Shown: positions 24,011 through 36,542 of the stretch, one piece after another
Layout: the number at the start of each line of letters is the position of its first letter
Position numbering within the stretch: the stretch's first letter is position 1
DNA from: Rhyzopertha dominica
Lineage: Eukaryota > Arthropoda > Insecta > Coleoptera > Bostrichidae
Length of the DNA: 64,000 bases
Reading direction: 5' to 3'
NCBI GenBank assembly: GCA_025024175.1
Contig: QCXZ01000041.1
Location: 9,481,786-9,545,785, forward strand
Notes under the pieces: model-generated
The model's database searches: none
Told to the model about the DNA's origin: nothing
The model's input: the letters and a program-made list of their open reading frames with translations, nothing else
Made by a program: the position numbers and the translations under genes

Positions 24011-26455
24011 AAGCATTACTGTATAAATATATTAACGATAATTATCATTTTTATACATTACTTTACAGAAAAAAAAAATTTCTATGATTTAGAGTTTACA
24101 TTTTAACCGGCTTCTTTCTTTATGTACATAAAAATCAGCGATTAGTATTATTAATAGTAAAAATTCACTTACTGAGTTTTTCAAATATATTCACAAACAA
24201 AATCTATCTTGGTTGTATTTTATAATAAAACACACCATTTCTTGCTTTACTTTTTTAAATTTTGATAAAAGTATTTATTCGTCAAAAAAGTTTCACTTGG
24301 GGGTAAAGGGTACAAGTCAGAGTTGTAAGAATGTAATAAATTTACTTGATGTAAAATTAATTACACGTAATTCAATTGAATTAAAAAATAGTTTCATCAG
24401 AAAAAGTAACTTTTGCCCAAATGACCAATTACCGTGCTCATAAATGGTTGGTCTGTCTGCAATATGCTGTCAATACTAGAGTGACAGGTTAGGGGTCATA
24501 ACTTATCTTGCAGACCAATAATGCAGCTGCAATATAGTGACAGACTTTGTCATGTCCACGTGGACTAATTATATTACCGCCCTAAAAATTTTACTTGGCT
24601 CAAAACGTTTGAACAGCCGTAATCCGTAGTCATTGCTGTAGTAACACCAATCGGAACACCGGATTCATGATGTTACTAGGCAACGACCACAGATTAAGCT
24701 CAAATCAAATTTGATCAACGTTTGTGCAACCGGCCCTAGGTGGCTTGTAAATATATTTTTTTAATATCTTTGTCTTGCAAACGACGGAGTATATGTCATT
24801 ATATCTACTAGAATCTGGTAACTAGATGATATGTGATGGGCATTGCCGTAGCCGTGATGGTACGTAGCTCTAACATCGAGATGTTTTTCTTGTGCGCGGG
24901 CTGTGTTTTTTGAAAAACCAAAAGATCGATTTCTTCCGAAGTTAGTGTCTTAAATAAGATTTCATATTTGTAATGGCTAATGCCTTCAATGTTTGAATCA
25001 CAAACTCAGATTGTTGCTCCAAAGTTTCTAGTCATTTGGTTCTTAAGAGAACCGTTAGTACTCATTATTTTATTTGTGTTGCATGGCCGCAAGTCCGTAC
25101 AGTTAGTTTGGCCGTCATTGTTCTAGCTCATTTAGTTTTATTAGGTGAGCACGAATGGTATTCTACACCACAAAAGCGAGCTAATCTCCATGCATTTGTT
25201 AATATAAAAAGTAATCACAAATAGAAGTTTCTGGATTTTGAAATCGCGAAAAGACTAAAATTACAGGAGTATGGCGGCCACGAAAACAATCTCTATTTAG
25301 AAAGGCATGACAGGTACTCATGACATTGTAAGCAAAGGATTCGTGCACAATTATAAATCATGAAAAATAAACGTGTGTTCATCAAAGGGCAAGGGAATCA
25401 CAATTTTGCAGTGTGATTTTGGTTGGGGATGAAAAAAAGTATTGTTATCTTCTGTCTGTGTGAAATATAAAATATGAATGTTTTGATTACCACCTGGAAA
25501 TAACTTATGTCCCACGCTAGCCAACTCATGAAAATTAATGTTAGTATGGCCTGCATTTAATTCTTTCAATTTCCATACTAAATGGAAAATTTGCTCAGCA
25601 TTTCTTTTGTAAGATTCGTCTTTTTCATTCTGTCTTCATCCTGTGATGACAAGACATTACGTATGTCTATTCTGTAACTTCCGCAGTCTGCTACTTCCAT
25701 GTTTTACAGTAGCACATAAGCAACTTCGCTCAAATTAGGCAAACAAAGGTTTCTGCACACAAGATGACTCACTTACTTAATTGAGTTTCTGTCATAATGG
25801 AAATTGCATGTGCCAGGGATGCGCGCATCTTGCAGACGTTATCGCTAATATTTTCTTTCGCAGTGTCACAGAGTGCGAGCGTCAGCCCTCCCAACACTTA
25901 TGGCAATAACGTTCCGGGCCCGGAGTCACGGGCCCGTAATAGCGGGCGTTCATTACTGTGAAATTAGACGCTGGGTTGATGGCTGTCTGGAATTTAAATG
26001 GGGGCGTACTGGAATTGCGGAATGAGGTGCCGGAAGCAGTTTATTTTGCCAGTGCTGCAGTTTTCGAGTACAAACAAGCTCAAGCATCCACTGGACATGT
26101 CTTAGAAATTCCAGCTGAAATCCTAGAATGAAATCAGAGGAGTCTTTCACGTTTCATACAGCTGGTGGGATAATTAGAAGTTCTGAATTGCACTTATATG
26201 TTACTTTCTTAATGAAGGTGCAATACAATTCATTTGATGCAACTTTTCGAAGAACACTAGTCATTTTTGTGTAGATCAGTCTCACATTGAGTTACATTGT
26301 TAGTACTACAGTCATCAAGACAGAAAGATATCAACCCGCTAACATAATATAAATCAGAAACATTTCAACTCTCGTGAAATTGTACCTACATATCTATGTA
26401 GTTTTTCTCATAGGGACTGTTTCTGCAGTTTCTGTAGCAGTATGCTTCCTATAAC
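24011..26455. other. No recognisable gene
   Basis: Nothing nameable on either strand. 24660-24740 ends with GTGCAACCGGCCCTAGG, a word like that ending the MITE at 63.1-63.3 kb, but the mate was not convincing. 25900-25950 is a short GC-rich patch with GGGCCCG repeats. Confidence 0.45.
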
Positions 26456-26459
26456 ATGT

Positions 26460-27745
26460 GCATTACGTTCGAAGATAAATTTAAGAATTGACCCCAATAA
26501 AAAAATTGAGTTATAGAACATCGGTCTGGGATAACGGTAGCAAATTTAGGATTTTGAATAATGGTCTTCCACAAGGATCGGTTCTGTCGCCTATTCTTTT
26601 CAACCTTTACATAAGTGACCTTCGAGTAACTCAATCGAGAAAATTTGTGTATGCAGATGACATGGCATTGGCTTTGCAAAGTAAAGACATTTCTGTACTT
26701 GAACAAAACCTTTCAAGTGACATCGAGATTATGAATTTCTATTTTAAAACCTGGCGCTTATGCCCTAATCCATTGAAGACAGAAGTAACTTGATTTCATC
26801 TCAACAATCACCAAAAGAGGAAACAGCTTCAAGTTATATAAAATAACATAATTTTTAAACCTAACTTCTCGCCAAAATACCTTGGAGTGACCCTAGATAC
26901 GTCTCTAACGTACAAGAAACATCTATAAAACGTCAGTAAAAAATTATAGACTAGAAATAACATTCTGCATAAGCTTGCTGGTACAAGTTGGGGTGTAAAT
27001 GCAAATGTACTCCGTACTTCTGCAACTGCCTTGCTTTATAGCACTGCTGAGTACTGCTGTCCTGTTTGGAAAAACAGTCATTACACAGGAAAAATTGACA
27101 CTCAGTTAAATACTGCAATGCGACTAATCACTGGAACAATTAAGTTAACTCCATTACCTTGGCTTCCGATTCTTTCAAACATTGCTCCTCCGGAGATTCG
27201 CAGACAGTTTGCTACATACAAAGCTTGGCAAAAATATCAATCAGCTCCTAATTAGTTTCTGATTTCCCGAGATCTGCAAGAGCTACCTACAACTCGGCTA
27301 ACTTCTAGAAAACCTCTGTGGACAGAAGATTTCCTTCGTGCTCCTTGTACCATTGAAGATGGATGGTGTTCTGATTGGCAACTTAAGAAACATGATATAT
27401 TCAATCAGCAGCTTATAGACAATCCTACGGAAGAGGTAGCAGGAACTGACCTCCCAAGAAGGTCTTGGGTCACTCTGAATCGCCTTCGCACTGGTCATGG
27501 GAAATGCAAGTTTTTTCTTAATAAATGGGAGTCATCTATCAACCCTTCTTGTGAATGTGGAGATCCCCTCCAAACAATTGGACATATGGTCAACAGATGC
27601 CCCCGCACAGCATGGCCTGGTGGTTTTGCGTCTATCCATCGTGTTGATGAAGCTGTTAAAGACTAGCTTAAGACAATAGAGATCTGATTGGAGTTTTCTG
27701 CGGTTTTCTTCAATACTCTATCCAGAATAAATACATACATGTATC
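26460..27745 (+). pseudogene. LINE 3' half: reverse transcriptase core and C-terminus
   Basis: Open from 26488 to 26790 with NNGLPQGSVLSPILFNLYIS (the GxPQGS motif) and RKFVYADDMALAL (catalytic YADD). It continues in other frames with FSPKYLGVTLDTSLTYKKHL, then 27031-27255 LYSTAEYCCPVWKNS, and 27480-27620 LNRLRTGHGKCKFFLNKW ... CECGDPLQTIGHMVNRCP, the Cys/His C-terminal motif of jockey/CR1-group LINEs. 5'-truncated near 26460; the 3' end is probably at the AATAAATACATACATG near 27740. At least three stops or frameshifts, so inactive. Confidence 0.85.
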
Positions 27746-28922
27746 TATTATGGATAAAGCGCAAATGCGAGACCTCTTATCGTTGTATGAAAATATTTTT
27801 TTTTCTTTCAACGCTTTTATAATAGTGGACCGTAGTCGCATGAAATTAACAGTATTGTGGAATGTATTAATGATTTTCATAAGAATATATATACATATAA
27901 CGGTAGAAAAGAGAACAATCTATCTTTACATATCAAAACCACTCAAACTAGTACCTAAATATTTAGAGGATATGAATGTTTATCCGATTCACAAATGATT
28001 TAACTGGAACCTAAAGTATTTTTCAAACATACTTAATATTTTTGCTGAAATAATTACTGATTGCAAAAACTACCTTGTAGATTATCTTTGGCCTATAATA
28101 CTACAAAATTTAGTAGGTAATTGTTATCATCTCATATAGATCTTACTTATCTCTTCAGGACGTTTACTACTGGAACATCCTTGTTGCCACAGTGCTGCGA
28201 TTTTCAACGAAGCGGACAGTTGGCAACGGCGCGACGTGTTCCAATCGAATAAGAAGCAAGCGCAGAACGCAGAATGTCAGAGACAACCTGCTTAGTGTTG
28301 TGTGTTTTTTTTCAGTTTTATTTTTATTGTAGTCTATACCTTGGAAAGTCAGTCCGTAAATGTGGCATGAAAGGTAAGTCTTTTCCGGATAGTATATTTC
28401 ATATAGATACAGTCCCATATCTGATTGGTGGAAGTAGTTACAAGGAACACTTTTGAATGGGGCTACGGAAAATATTTGATTATAAATTATTAGTAAAGTG
28501 TTAATGGGCAGAAAAGAAAAACAATTATGCATTGCCAAACTGGCATATAATACAATTAAAAAATTGTAGGGCCAAAAGAAAAATACTCATCTTTCTGATG
28601 CAGATTTCCGAACTGGGGTTTCGTCTGAGTTATCAGAGATCATAGCAGAAACATATTAAAGGGAACGAGCAATTTGTAAGTACATTTGCATCACAATATT
28701 AGTTTTAATCTTGATATATTTTTTAAGGAGAACAGCTTGACGGTTCTGAACACACGAGTACAGTTTACCTGTCAAGTTTAATGCATTGTATGGTGTATGC
28801 CACGGAATTTGTTTGTTTTATTTGCTTTGCATATGATGCAGTTATATTTTTATGTATCCATATATATTATATGTTGAATGGATTCGAAGGTGCATTCATT
28901 GTGAAACATCCTGAATCAGTTA
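27746..28922. other. No recognisable gene
   Basis: No supported feature. The open frame at 28167-28538 on the minus strand has no recognisable motif. Confidence 0.45.
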
Positions 28923-29130
28923 GGTAGCTTGGAAACAAGCTGATCGAACGTATGTGTTTTGTCTCACTTGATTTATCAGATAACTCTGACGATCGTTTCG
29001 ACGACACGGTCATGGTCAAAGGGATAACATAGAGTGTAACGCTGTTATCTCTTTGACAATCAATCAGAGTTATCTGATAAATGAAGTGACACAAAGCACA
29101 TACGTTCAATCAGCTTGCTTTCAAGCTACC
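28923..29130. repeat. 208-bp imperfect palindrome, PLE-terminus-like
   Basis: Arms of about 73 bp (28923-28996 and 29058-29130) are inverted copies, sharing GTAGCTT, AAGCTGAT, CGTATGTG and TTATCAGATAACTCTGA. A second inner inverted pair (GTCAAAGGGATAACA / TGTTATCTCTTTGAC) surrounds the centre. The central GTTTCGACGACACGGTCATGG resembles, in reverse, the GAAAC-ending hammerhead-like end of Penelope-like elements. Architecture is like the palindromic PLE remnant at 23.2 kb, but no target duplication was found. Confidence 0.6.
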
Positions 29131-32100
29131 TATATATATTCTCCTTTTTTTATAATTTCTGATTTTACATACATTATTGTGTCTACTTATGCTTAGATTG
29201 TAGATTGTAAATTATTTTTGTGCATCTATTGATGTAAACACTTTCTGTTTTCTAGAAATATAAATTGGATATTTAAATAATAATTGAAATCCTAGTCTTT
29301 TTGTATTAAACCTGTGATCAACATATATTTATGTAGTGTATAATAAATGNTGTTTACCTTTCGATGTCTTCGTCAACATCAAACAACACTACAATAAAGC
29401 AGATAAAATATAAATTCTCAGCTGTGTAATATTGTGCCGTATCTTTATAGTTTTTTTCTGGTACAGTTTTTTATTGTCTTTTTTTCATATGTTTTTTCGA
29501 CCCTGTAATTGGATCATCTGTTGGGTTGTATATCTGGGGTAAAAATTTTTTAAAATCTTTGGAAGCTTTTGAAATGAACGTCTTTAGTTTAGACTGAAGA
29601 GAAAGGAACCTCATGTTATACAATCTACTGGATTCGAATTCGTACTCGAAGTAACGTCTGTTGTTTGCTGAATCTCTCATAATCAACTTCCAACAAAAAT
29701 ATGAAGAAGGATAGAAACGGATTTTTAACCCAAACATTAACAATCGTGAAACCTCTTCAGAAATACAATTTATGAGTAGGGATATTCAAAGCTTCCTTAA
29801 CCTTTTTCATACAAAAGGGCGAGAAGAAATGCACGATATAATTCAGACTTGGGGAAAGTTAACACCTTAATAAAGGCTATCCTGTCTTTTGTACATAGTA
29901 CATGTAATTGAACGACAGCATCCTTATCTAGATTTGCCTTGTTGCGGGGTATAAGAAAATCCGTCTACTTCAAAGATTTCGCAGTAGGAAATATTGTTTG
30001 GGTGCAGTAAGAAATTAAGTTTGGATACTTCTCGTAATTGTATAAATTCAAAAGGAACTTATTAGATTGGCTTTCGTCCACAAATAACTTTTGCAAACTA
30101 TATTTTATGGAGCAACATTTGTGTTATCATAATATCAACAGGACTAAGTAGTCCAAACGGATGGAATTGCTTTTACAGATCTGTTAATTTTCTCTTTTTG
30201 AGATCCTTCTTTCTGAGTGTAACCTACTAGAATTAGAATTAAGGTTATCTTTATGTACACCAAGATAAATACGAAGACTATCGCGATATAGTTACGAGCA
30301 TAAGTCCAGGTACGGCGTTTTAAATCAACAACTCTGGTGCTTTTACCTAAACAAACGGTCATTATTATAACCTGTGACAGCACAAGACATGTTTTCTAGG
30401 GATTCTTCGATACATTTGAGTTAGGCCAGTTTTCAACAAAGTAAATTCAACTAATAAATTTCATTTTTGTTTCAAAGCAATGAGAACATGAATCGACAGT
30501 AAATTTTACCGAATTTGGAACTTTGATCAAGCCTTTGTATGAATCGTGGCTACCCCTTCATAAATCGTTATAAACCAATAAGTCAAAGGAGAGATCAGAA
30601 GTTTATGCTTAACTGCAAAAATTCTTGGTTTTGATAAATGTTGTTGTTTACGCGAGGCAGTCGCCCAAAAAGGCATGTATCTTTATGGATATATCCAAAC
30701 AGGATGACGTGCAGGTACCGGAGCATCCATATCCTGCCGTTTTTATTAAGACGCAGCAGACAAATTTCCAACGATATGCGACAGCCCTCAGGGCCGGCTT
30801 TTGGAGCCAGCGATAGCGGGCGGAACGTGAGCCACTGCTCTCTATCTCAGTCCCAATTTCTTATTTCCCCGACATCCCGGTAGTCGTAAATCCTGAGCTA
30901 TCGCATCTGGCGATCTTGCTGTACGTCTTCTGATGGATGTTTCTAAACTGAGCCATTTGCTAATTCGGTGCTGCCAACTCATTATTTTCCGGTTGCCGGG
31001 CTTTTTCTTTATCCAGCCGGAGGGGGCGGACCAAGTGGTGAAGCGTGACAAACGGGACAAACGACAAAAACTCCTTACAAAGGATTGCTCACTTTAGCGT
31101 TTGACATTATTCAATGAGAGACCTGGAGGGAGGATCCTCCTTGCGGAGTTCGAGTTGTTCCATTAGGAGATTCCAGTATTCGTGTTATTGTTCGTCGGTT
31201 CTATTACCTTACCATGGAAATTGCGGTTTCCCGGTAAATGTCTTTTTAATGGAATTCGTTTGCGCTCAAGGGGTACAAGTTACCCACTAAATCTTGGAGA
31301 CGCTTACCACATCGCAACAGATGGCAACTAAAACAATACAGCGTATTTATTCTTTAGTTAATATTGTACTCCCACGAAGAAAGAGTTAATAGCAAAATAT
31401 CATGTCCGATTAGTGTTTTTTTTTCGTCTTGTTTTTGGCAATTTTTTCCGATTATTTTACCATTACTCAGTGGTTTTATAATTACAAATAATATGCAGTT
31501 GAAAAAGCAGTTAGAATTTTTTTGTATAAAATGCGCAAGTCTTCAAAGACGTTTTAAGCACTTTTAAAGTACGAGGAGTATTCGTAAAGGCCGTTTTGTC
31601 ATTAAAAAAGTATTCGTTAGGAAAACATATTTGCGGTTTTAGCTTCGTGGAAACGTATTTAATTTTTATTTTTATTCCTTATTATTGCAGGTTTTCATCT
31701 CGTAATGATACACTATTTTATTTCGAAACTTTGCCGTCTCTTGTAGTTTGAAATTACATTGCCCTTTTTTATTGGTCGCCAGTTGTAAAGCAAAGGAATT
31801 TACCGCAAATCAAACAGCAATAGGGCTGTTCAGAATTTTTTAAGTGTTGGTTTTAACAGCCTATTACGGTACAAACTATGCCTACATACCCATCGCTGCA
31901 CACAATGTCCCAAAATTTTGGGTAACACTTAAATAAATCAAGTACAAAGTTCATTCTAAAAAGAGAGGGTAGAAAACGATACCATACAATGAGGTTAGTA
32001 TGTGACGTAGAAAACCAAAGTGGAATAACTATAAAGAACACTTGCAATTTTCAACGAAATTTAATGAAATTGCCCTTGTGCTTTCGATTAATAAGCTGGG

Positions 32101-32205
32101 AAGGAACTGTTCCGTATTCTAATGTCTTAAAAATAATTTTTTTATGTTTCTAGAACGAATTACTTATGACATCCTGTGAATCCTTACGTCACACGCCAAG
32201 TCTTT
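29131..32205. other. No recognisable gene
   Basis: No transposon or gene motif recognised. 30620-31100 is noticeably less AT-rich than its surroundings with short overlapping frames on both strands; it could be exon or untranslated sequence of a host gene, but no motif supports this. Confidence 0.4.
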
Positions 32206-34945
32206 ACAGTTTGCTTCGGCCCATTTTTTCGTCTTCAGGTACAGCAATTCATTTTTTTTGAAAGTAATTGGTAACTTCAAATCTAGTCGTGCTTAAAAAA
32301 AACAAAGCTTTCTGGACAGACCAGCTGCTGTTCATTGAAGAATGGAATAGATAAGTCTGCTAAGTGCCAAAAGTTAGTTGGAAGCAAGTTGAATGAATAT
32401 TATTGTGAAAGTTACAAGAGCAGTCAATAAAAAAATAGTTGTCTCGCCGGTAAAAGCTAGAAACGACAAGTGCCATTGCCTTTATACGGAAGAAAAAATG
32501 GCACATATTTAACAGATAAATGAACAAATATAAAAAATTAACAAATGCATTCTCAAGAACTCGAAATAAAACATTTATGTAGCAAAACAGATTAGCCTTT
32601 ACAAAAATGATTATAAAATGCCTTATATTTTTCATGAAGAAAAGACAACAATTTTTTTCTCTTCCTTAATGTGTACATGTTGATAATTTATTAGAAAAAC
32701 TAGGGTTTTTAGATTTTCAGCTTGAAAAGTCGGTGAATAATGAGATACGGGGACCTGATCAATAATTTGTTTACTGTGTTTTAAGTTTTCCAAATTCCAT
32801 TGATGCGTTGTTTTTTCTAGCATAAAAAAGCATAAAATGTTCTCCATTAATCTTTCGTTTACTAGTGGCCAGTTCGGTACTTTCCATTTTTCTAAAAAGA
32901 ATGTGTTAACATTACATAATACATGGCATTCAGCTGATTATTTTGGAAAGTTTTCCAGAACATATCCCGTGCAAAATCTGTTTATAGTTGATCAAAGCCT
33001 TTTCTTAATGTTTTCCATACCATAAGTACTTAAAGCCTTTACAACTTGCTTCAATCCATTTTCAGGTATATAAATTCTTTTTTTTTCTGAANGTAATTTG
33101 TTTTTTCAAATCTTGTCGTGCTTTAAAAAACAAAGCTTCCCGGACAGGCCAGATCTGTTCTAAGTTAATAATTAAAAAAATCACCAGATTCTGCTGCCAT
33201 ATAGATGAGCACACACGCCTGAATGAAATTAAGCCCTGAGGAAACTGCACTGCACTAATAACGTCNATATATTAATAANGCGATATCTAATNGCGCAAAC
33301 GGCGATTTTATTTTACCCTCCCCCCTCCTATAAATCGCGGCCGCCAGCTAACTGGAGTAATTAATCACTGTACTCGATTAATGTTTGAGAAGCATAAGGG
33401 AAACTTCCCAGGAAGGATCACAAAAGTAAATATGAACTATTTATAAACGCTGTCGAAACTAAGTTGCTGTGCGGTCAAGCGTGTGCGGGTAATTTCACCC
33501 TTTTCATCACTGTCAGCCGCGACCTTTCTAAACTAAACATTGAGTTGGTGAGCAGAAGGCTGCCTTTAAATATTAGGGTACTGGGTTTGCCGCTGTAGAC
33601 AATGCCAGTATTCAATACAAATCGCACAAATCTCGAATCTGGAAGATATGTTAAACACATCCCGGTTTATGTTTATGCTTTCGATCTGGGAAAGTTTTGT
33701 TGTGCACGTAAAGCTGTGGCTGGTTCAATACAAAATCTACTGTCTGTTTCAGATATAAAAAGGCCGGATACGTCATAGTGACGTCAGTGCGCAATGAACG
33801 ATTTTGGTTCTAGATCAGCCCTTGCAGCAATAGGGATAATTCTTTGTGTTAATTTTAATTTTAATTTCTGCTCATTGTAGTAGACATTTAATAGGTGATA
33901 AAATTGAATTCGGTACGCCACTGGTCATGAGATAAATACAAGGAAACACTTAGGCAACGGTACTAGTGGAACAGAGCAAATTATTCAGCTCTTGCAGAGA
34001 ATCGGTAACCCCTTCCGATATAATGGTTTTGTACTACTTTCAGTATAATTTTAGCGCTAAGCTAAAAGGAGAAAAAGGAACAATGCAAAATGTGTTGGAT
34101 AAAACTGAAACTGCTGATAGAGTTCTCAGTTCTATAGTTAACTAAATTATGGAAACTGAAAATTATTTTAATAATTTGTTTTTGTTATTAATACTTTAGG
34201 GTTTAGTGGATGTTCAGTTATAACATAATTGCAAACACTGTATATTAGAATAAAACATGTACCTAATTGCCAAAATATGTAATTTTGTTACCTTGAACCA
34301 CTTGGCGTGATTCAATAGAATAATTAATATTATCCACAACTAAATGCATTTTTACTCAAAGAATTCAATTTTTGGTTGATTTGGTCTTTTAACAGGAACA
34401 AATCAGCAGTTCCCAACACTACTTTCCTTAATTATATCAAATTAGTCATATACGGAATTGTATTAACCTGAATAGCACTTAATTTCGTGAGATAGGTACA
34501 ACTACCATTTATTGGCACAAAGTAATTCTTTCTTGTTATAAAATAACCTGTGTTCATTTAGATGTTGATTAGCATAACGCCAAGGTCAAAAACCTGATGC
34601 TTTTTTGAAAAAAAATTATACTTTGCCTTACTTTTTCTAATGCCAATACCTTCCTATTCAATACAAATCACGAAAATCCCCAAAGTAGAAGATACTTTAA
34701 ATACATCCCCGCATATCTTTGACAGTGATTACGTTCATATNTTCGTCTTCGGTTTGGAAGGGCTCAGTTGTACTCGTGAAAGCTGGCTGTTTTTCCGCTT
34801 CCTGGTTTTGTTCGAAAGGGAACAATAGTAAAGCCACGAAATCCCGTAATGGAACAGACCAGAGCACAGACGAGATGTGCAGCTCTTGCAGAGGCCTGTA
34901 ATTTCCTCTAATATAATAGTTTTCTTGTGCTTTCAGATTTGTCAT
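32206..34945. repeat. Cluster of diverged direct repeats
   Basis: Two segments recur in the same orientation. Segment A: 32206-32340 and 33036-33170, sharing TTCAAATCT, GTCGTGCTT and AAACAAAGCTT followed by GGACAG-CCAG. Segment B: about 33600-34050 and 34640-34945, sharing TATTCAATACAAATC, CAGCTCTTGCAGAG and TATAATGGTTTT/TATAATAGTTTT. Identity is moderate with indels. No coding capacity is evident. Confidence 0.6.
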
Positions 34946-35729
34946 GTTGATTGAATTCTCTGAAAAAGGATTCTTTCAGACGTTTTTTAAGATATCTACA
35001 ATCAATTACTTGTTTAAATAATATTCAAGTACGAATGCATGTCAAGAATAGAGTAAGTTCTATATCAACTTTAACAATGACACTTTTATTTCTGCAGTTA
35101 TAGTCAAAGCTAAAAATTTTAGTCAATAATTTTTATTGATTTATTGTATTTGTAATTTCTTCAATCCTTTGGTCAGAAAACGTCCTTTTTTAGTACATAG
35201 TTCTCCTGCTAATATTCTTGCTCGGATAACACCGCTGTTGTTTTTAATTCCTTAAAATTTTTTGGTGTGTGTATGACTTTTGTTTTTTCACTAATTCTGG
35301 TTCACACTGTTACGAGGCTCACCATCCGGCGCAGTGCCTCTTGGGCAGACCAGTGCCCAATATTATCGTTAGTAGACGTAACGAAAAACTTGATGTACCG
35401 AAGAGTGCAGTGCGCAGCCATATATTTATTAAACAGCCTACTGCGGGGATTTTTAAATATTAATAAACACATGAAAGCCTAGCCTTCTAATACTAAAACT
35501 GTGAGTTTTGGCACAACGCTTTTGATGTTTGCTGCAATCGATTTTCGTATTTTTGAATAATAAATATGTTTGCCTGTAACTTACCTTCTTCTGAGATGTT
35601 TAAGAAATTTGCATCTACCATTAAACTCTTCAAATGTTAATCATAGTCAAAATTATTATTACCTGTATGATTTATAAGAGGGTTAAAATGGGTTTTTGCA
35701 GGTAAATATATTTATGGAAAAGTATTGCC
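34946..35729. other. No recognisable gene
   Basis: Overlapping frames at 35267-35482 lack recognisable motifs. Nothing else supported. Confidence 0.4.
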
Positions 35730-35802
35730 AGCTTTGACGAGGATTTGAACCCGGGATCCTTTGATTACTAGTCAAACGTGCTAATCACTGCACCATCAAA
35801 GC
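35730..35802 (-). tRNA. tRNA-Thr(AGT)-like gene or tRNA-derived repeat
   Basis: The minus strand folds as a 73-base cloverleaf: acceptor GCTTTGA/TCAAAGC (7 of 7 pairs), D stem GTGC/GCAC, anticodon stem TTTGA/TCAAA with loop CTAGTAA (anticodon AGT, threonine), variable GGATC, and T arm CCGGG-TTCAAAT-CCTCG. The T stem has one C-C mismatch and one wobble. GGTTCAAATCC is a normal B box. The D loop (AGTGATTA) lacks the usual GG. A TTTT run follows about 9 bases downstream, as for pol III termination. The T-stem mismatch and D loop leave a pseudogene or SINE head possible. Confidence 0.6.
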
Positions 35803-36170
35803 CCTATTCAAATTCCAGTTAAAGTGGCATATATACATCAAAGTTTACGACCCTTAACGCCATCTAGCGCTTCTGTAGCTAATAATTGGGTTGTAATTAG
35901 CTACTGGTCGCCAGAATCTAGCCAACTTAGCAGAAGTCCGCTCTAAAACTTGCTATAAAAGGACCAGATGCTGTTCAATAGCGTTACAGGTAGTATACTG
36001 TATACCTGCCACTTTGACCTGGAATTTGAATGGGACTTTCATAATTAAAATAATTAAAATCAAATTAAATCTTCTTATAATCGTTAATCATGCTTCTTTA
36101 AGCCGTTTTAAGGATAACAGTTTGATTTCTTAAACATTTCTTAAACATTTCGCTTAATGATACCATACTC

Positions 36171-36530
36171 ATGTGAGAATAGGAGGACAGATGCCCTCAG
36201 TGCCATCTAAGCGGAACTCTGCGATCTAGGCGGTCTATAACTGTGATAGACACCGGCCTAGTGCAGGTTCCTAGCGATGGCATCGGATAGGCTCTCCGTA
36301 AAGCTATGATGTCTATCACAGTTATAGACCGCCTAGCTCGCAGAGTTCCGCTTAGATGACACTGAGGGCATCTGTCCTCCTATTCTCACATGAACCAGTC
36401 CGCCGCCGCAGTTATAAGCGACGGTCTGCCATGGTCAGTTTGCTCTCTACCTCTGCCTGATGAGCCCCAACAGGGCGAAACTAGTCGCAAGGTGACAGTC
36501 AACTGACCAGGGCAGATGATTTATGTCATC
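36171..36530 (+). mobile_element. 360-bp palindromic element with hammerhead core and 12-bp target duplication
   Basis: Flanked by identical GATACCATACTC at 36159-36170 and 36531-36542. The left part is a palindrome of about 81-bp arms (36172-36252 and 36311-36392) around a 58-base loop. The right part (36393-36530) is single-copy and contains a hammerhead-ribozyme core. There is no open frame and no terminal simple repeat. Palindromic termini plus hammerhead motifs are known from the pseudo-LTRs of Penelope-like elements, so this is most likely a PLE-derived non-autonomous or internally deleted copy of a lineage different from those at 23 and 59 kb. Confidence 0.8.
36432..36515 (+). ncRNA. 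Hammerhead ribozyme-like motif
   Basis: CUGAUGA (36457-36463) is followed by stem II GCCC-CAACA-GGGC (36464-36476, four perfect pairs) and GAAA-C (36477-36481), an exact match to the conserved catalytic strands. Downstream, GTC at 36498-36500 could be the cleavage triplet. AACTGACCA (36501-36509) pairs perfectly with TGGTCAGTT (36432-36440), and CTGCC/GGCAG (36453-36457 and 36511-36515) offers an alternative stem I. Stem III is weak, so activity as a monomer is uncertain. Confidence 0.65.
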
Positions 36531-36542
36531 GATACCATACTC

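Noticed and set aside
24576..24740. Possible MITE ending in GTGCAACCGGCCCTAGG
   Set aside because: The left side (CCGCCCTAAAAATTTTAC) does not mirror the right end, so no element can be defined.
29350..29385. CCTTTCGATGTCTTCGTCAA, which in reverse resembles a degenerate hammerhead (TTGACGA...GAAAGG)
   Set aside because: Core departs from consensus at more than one position and no PLE sequence lies nearby.
30625..31060. Overlapping frames in both strands in a GC-richer patch
   Set aside because: No domain, start context or splice pattern; composition alone does not support a gene.
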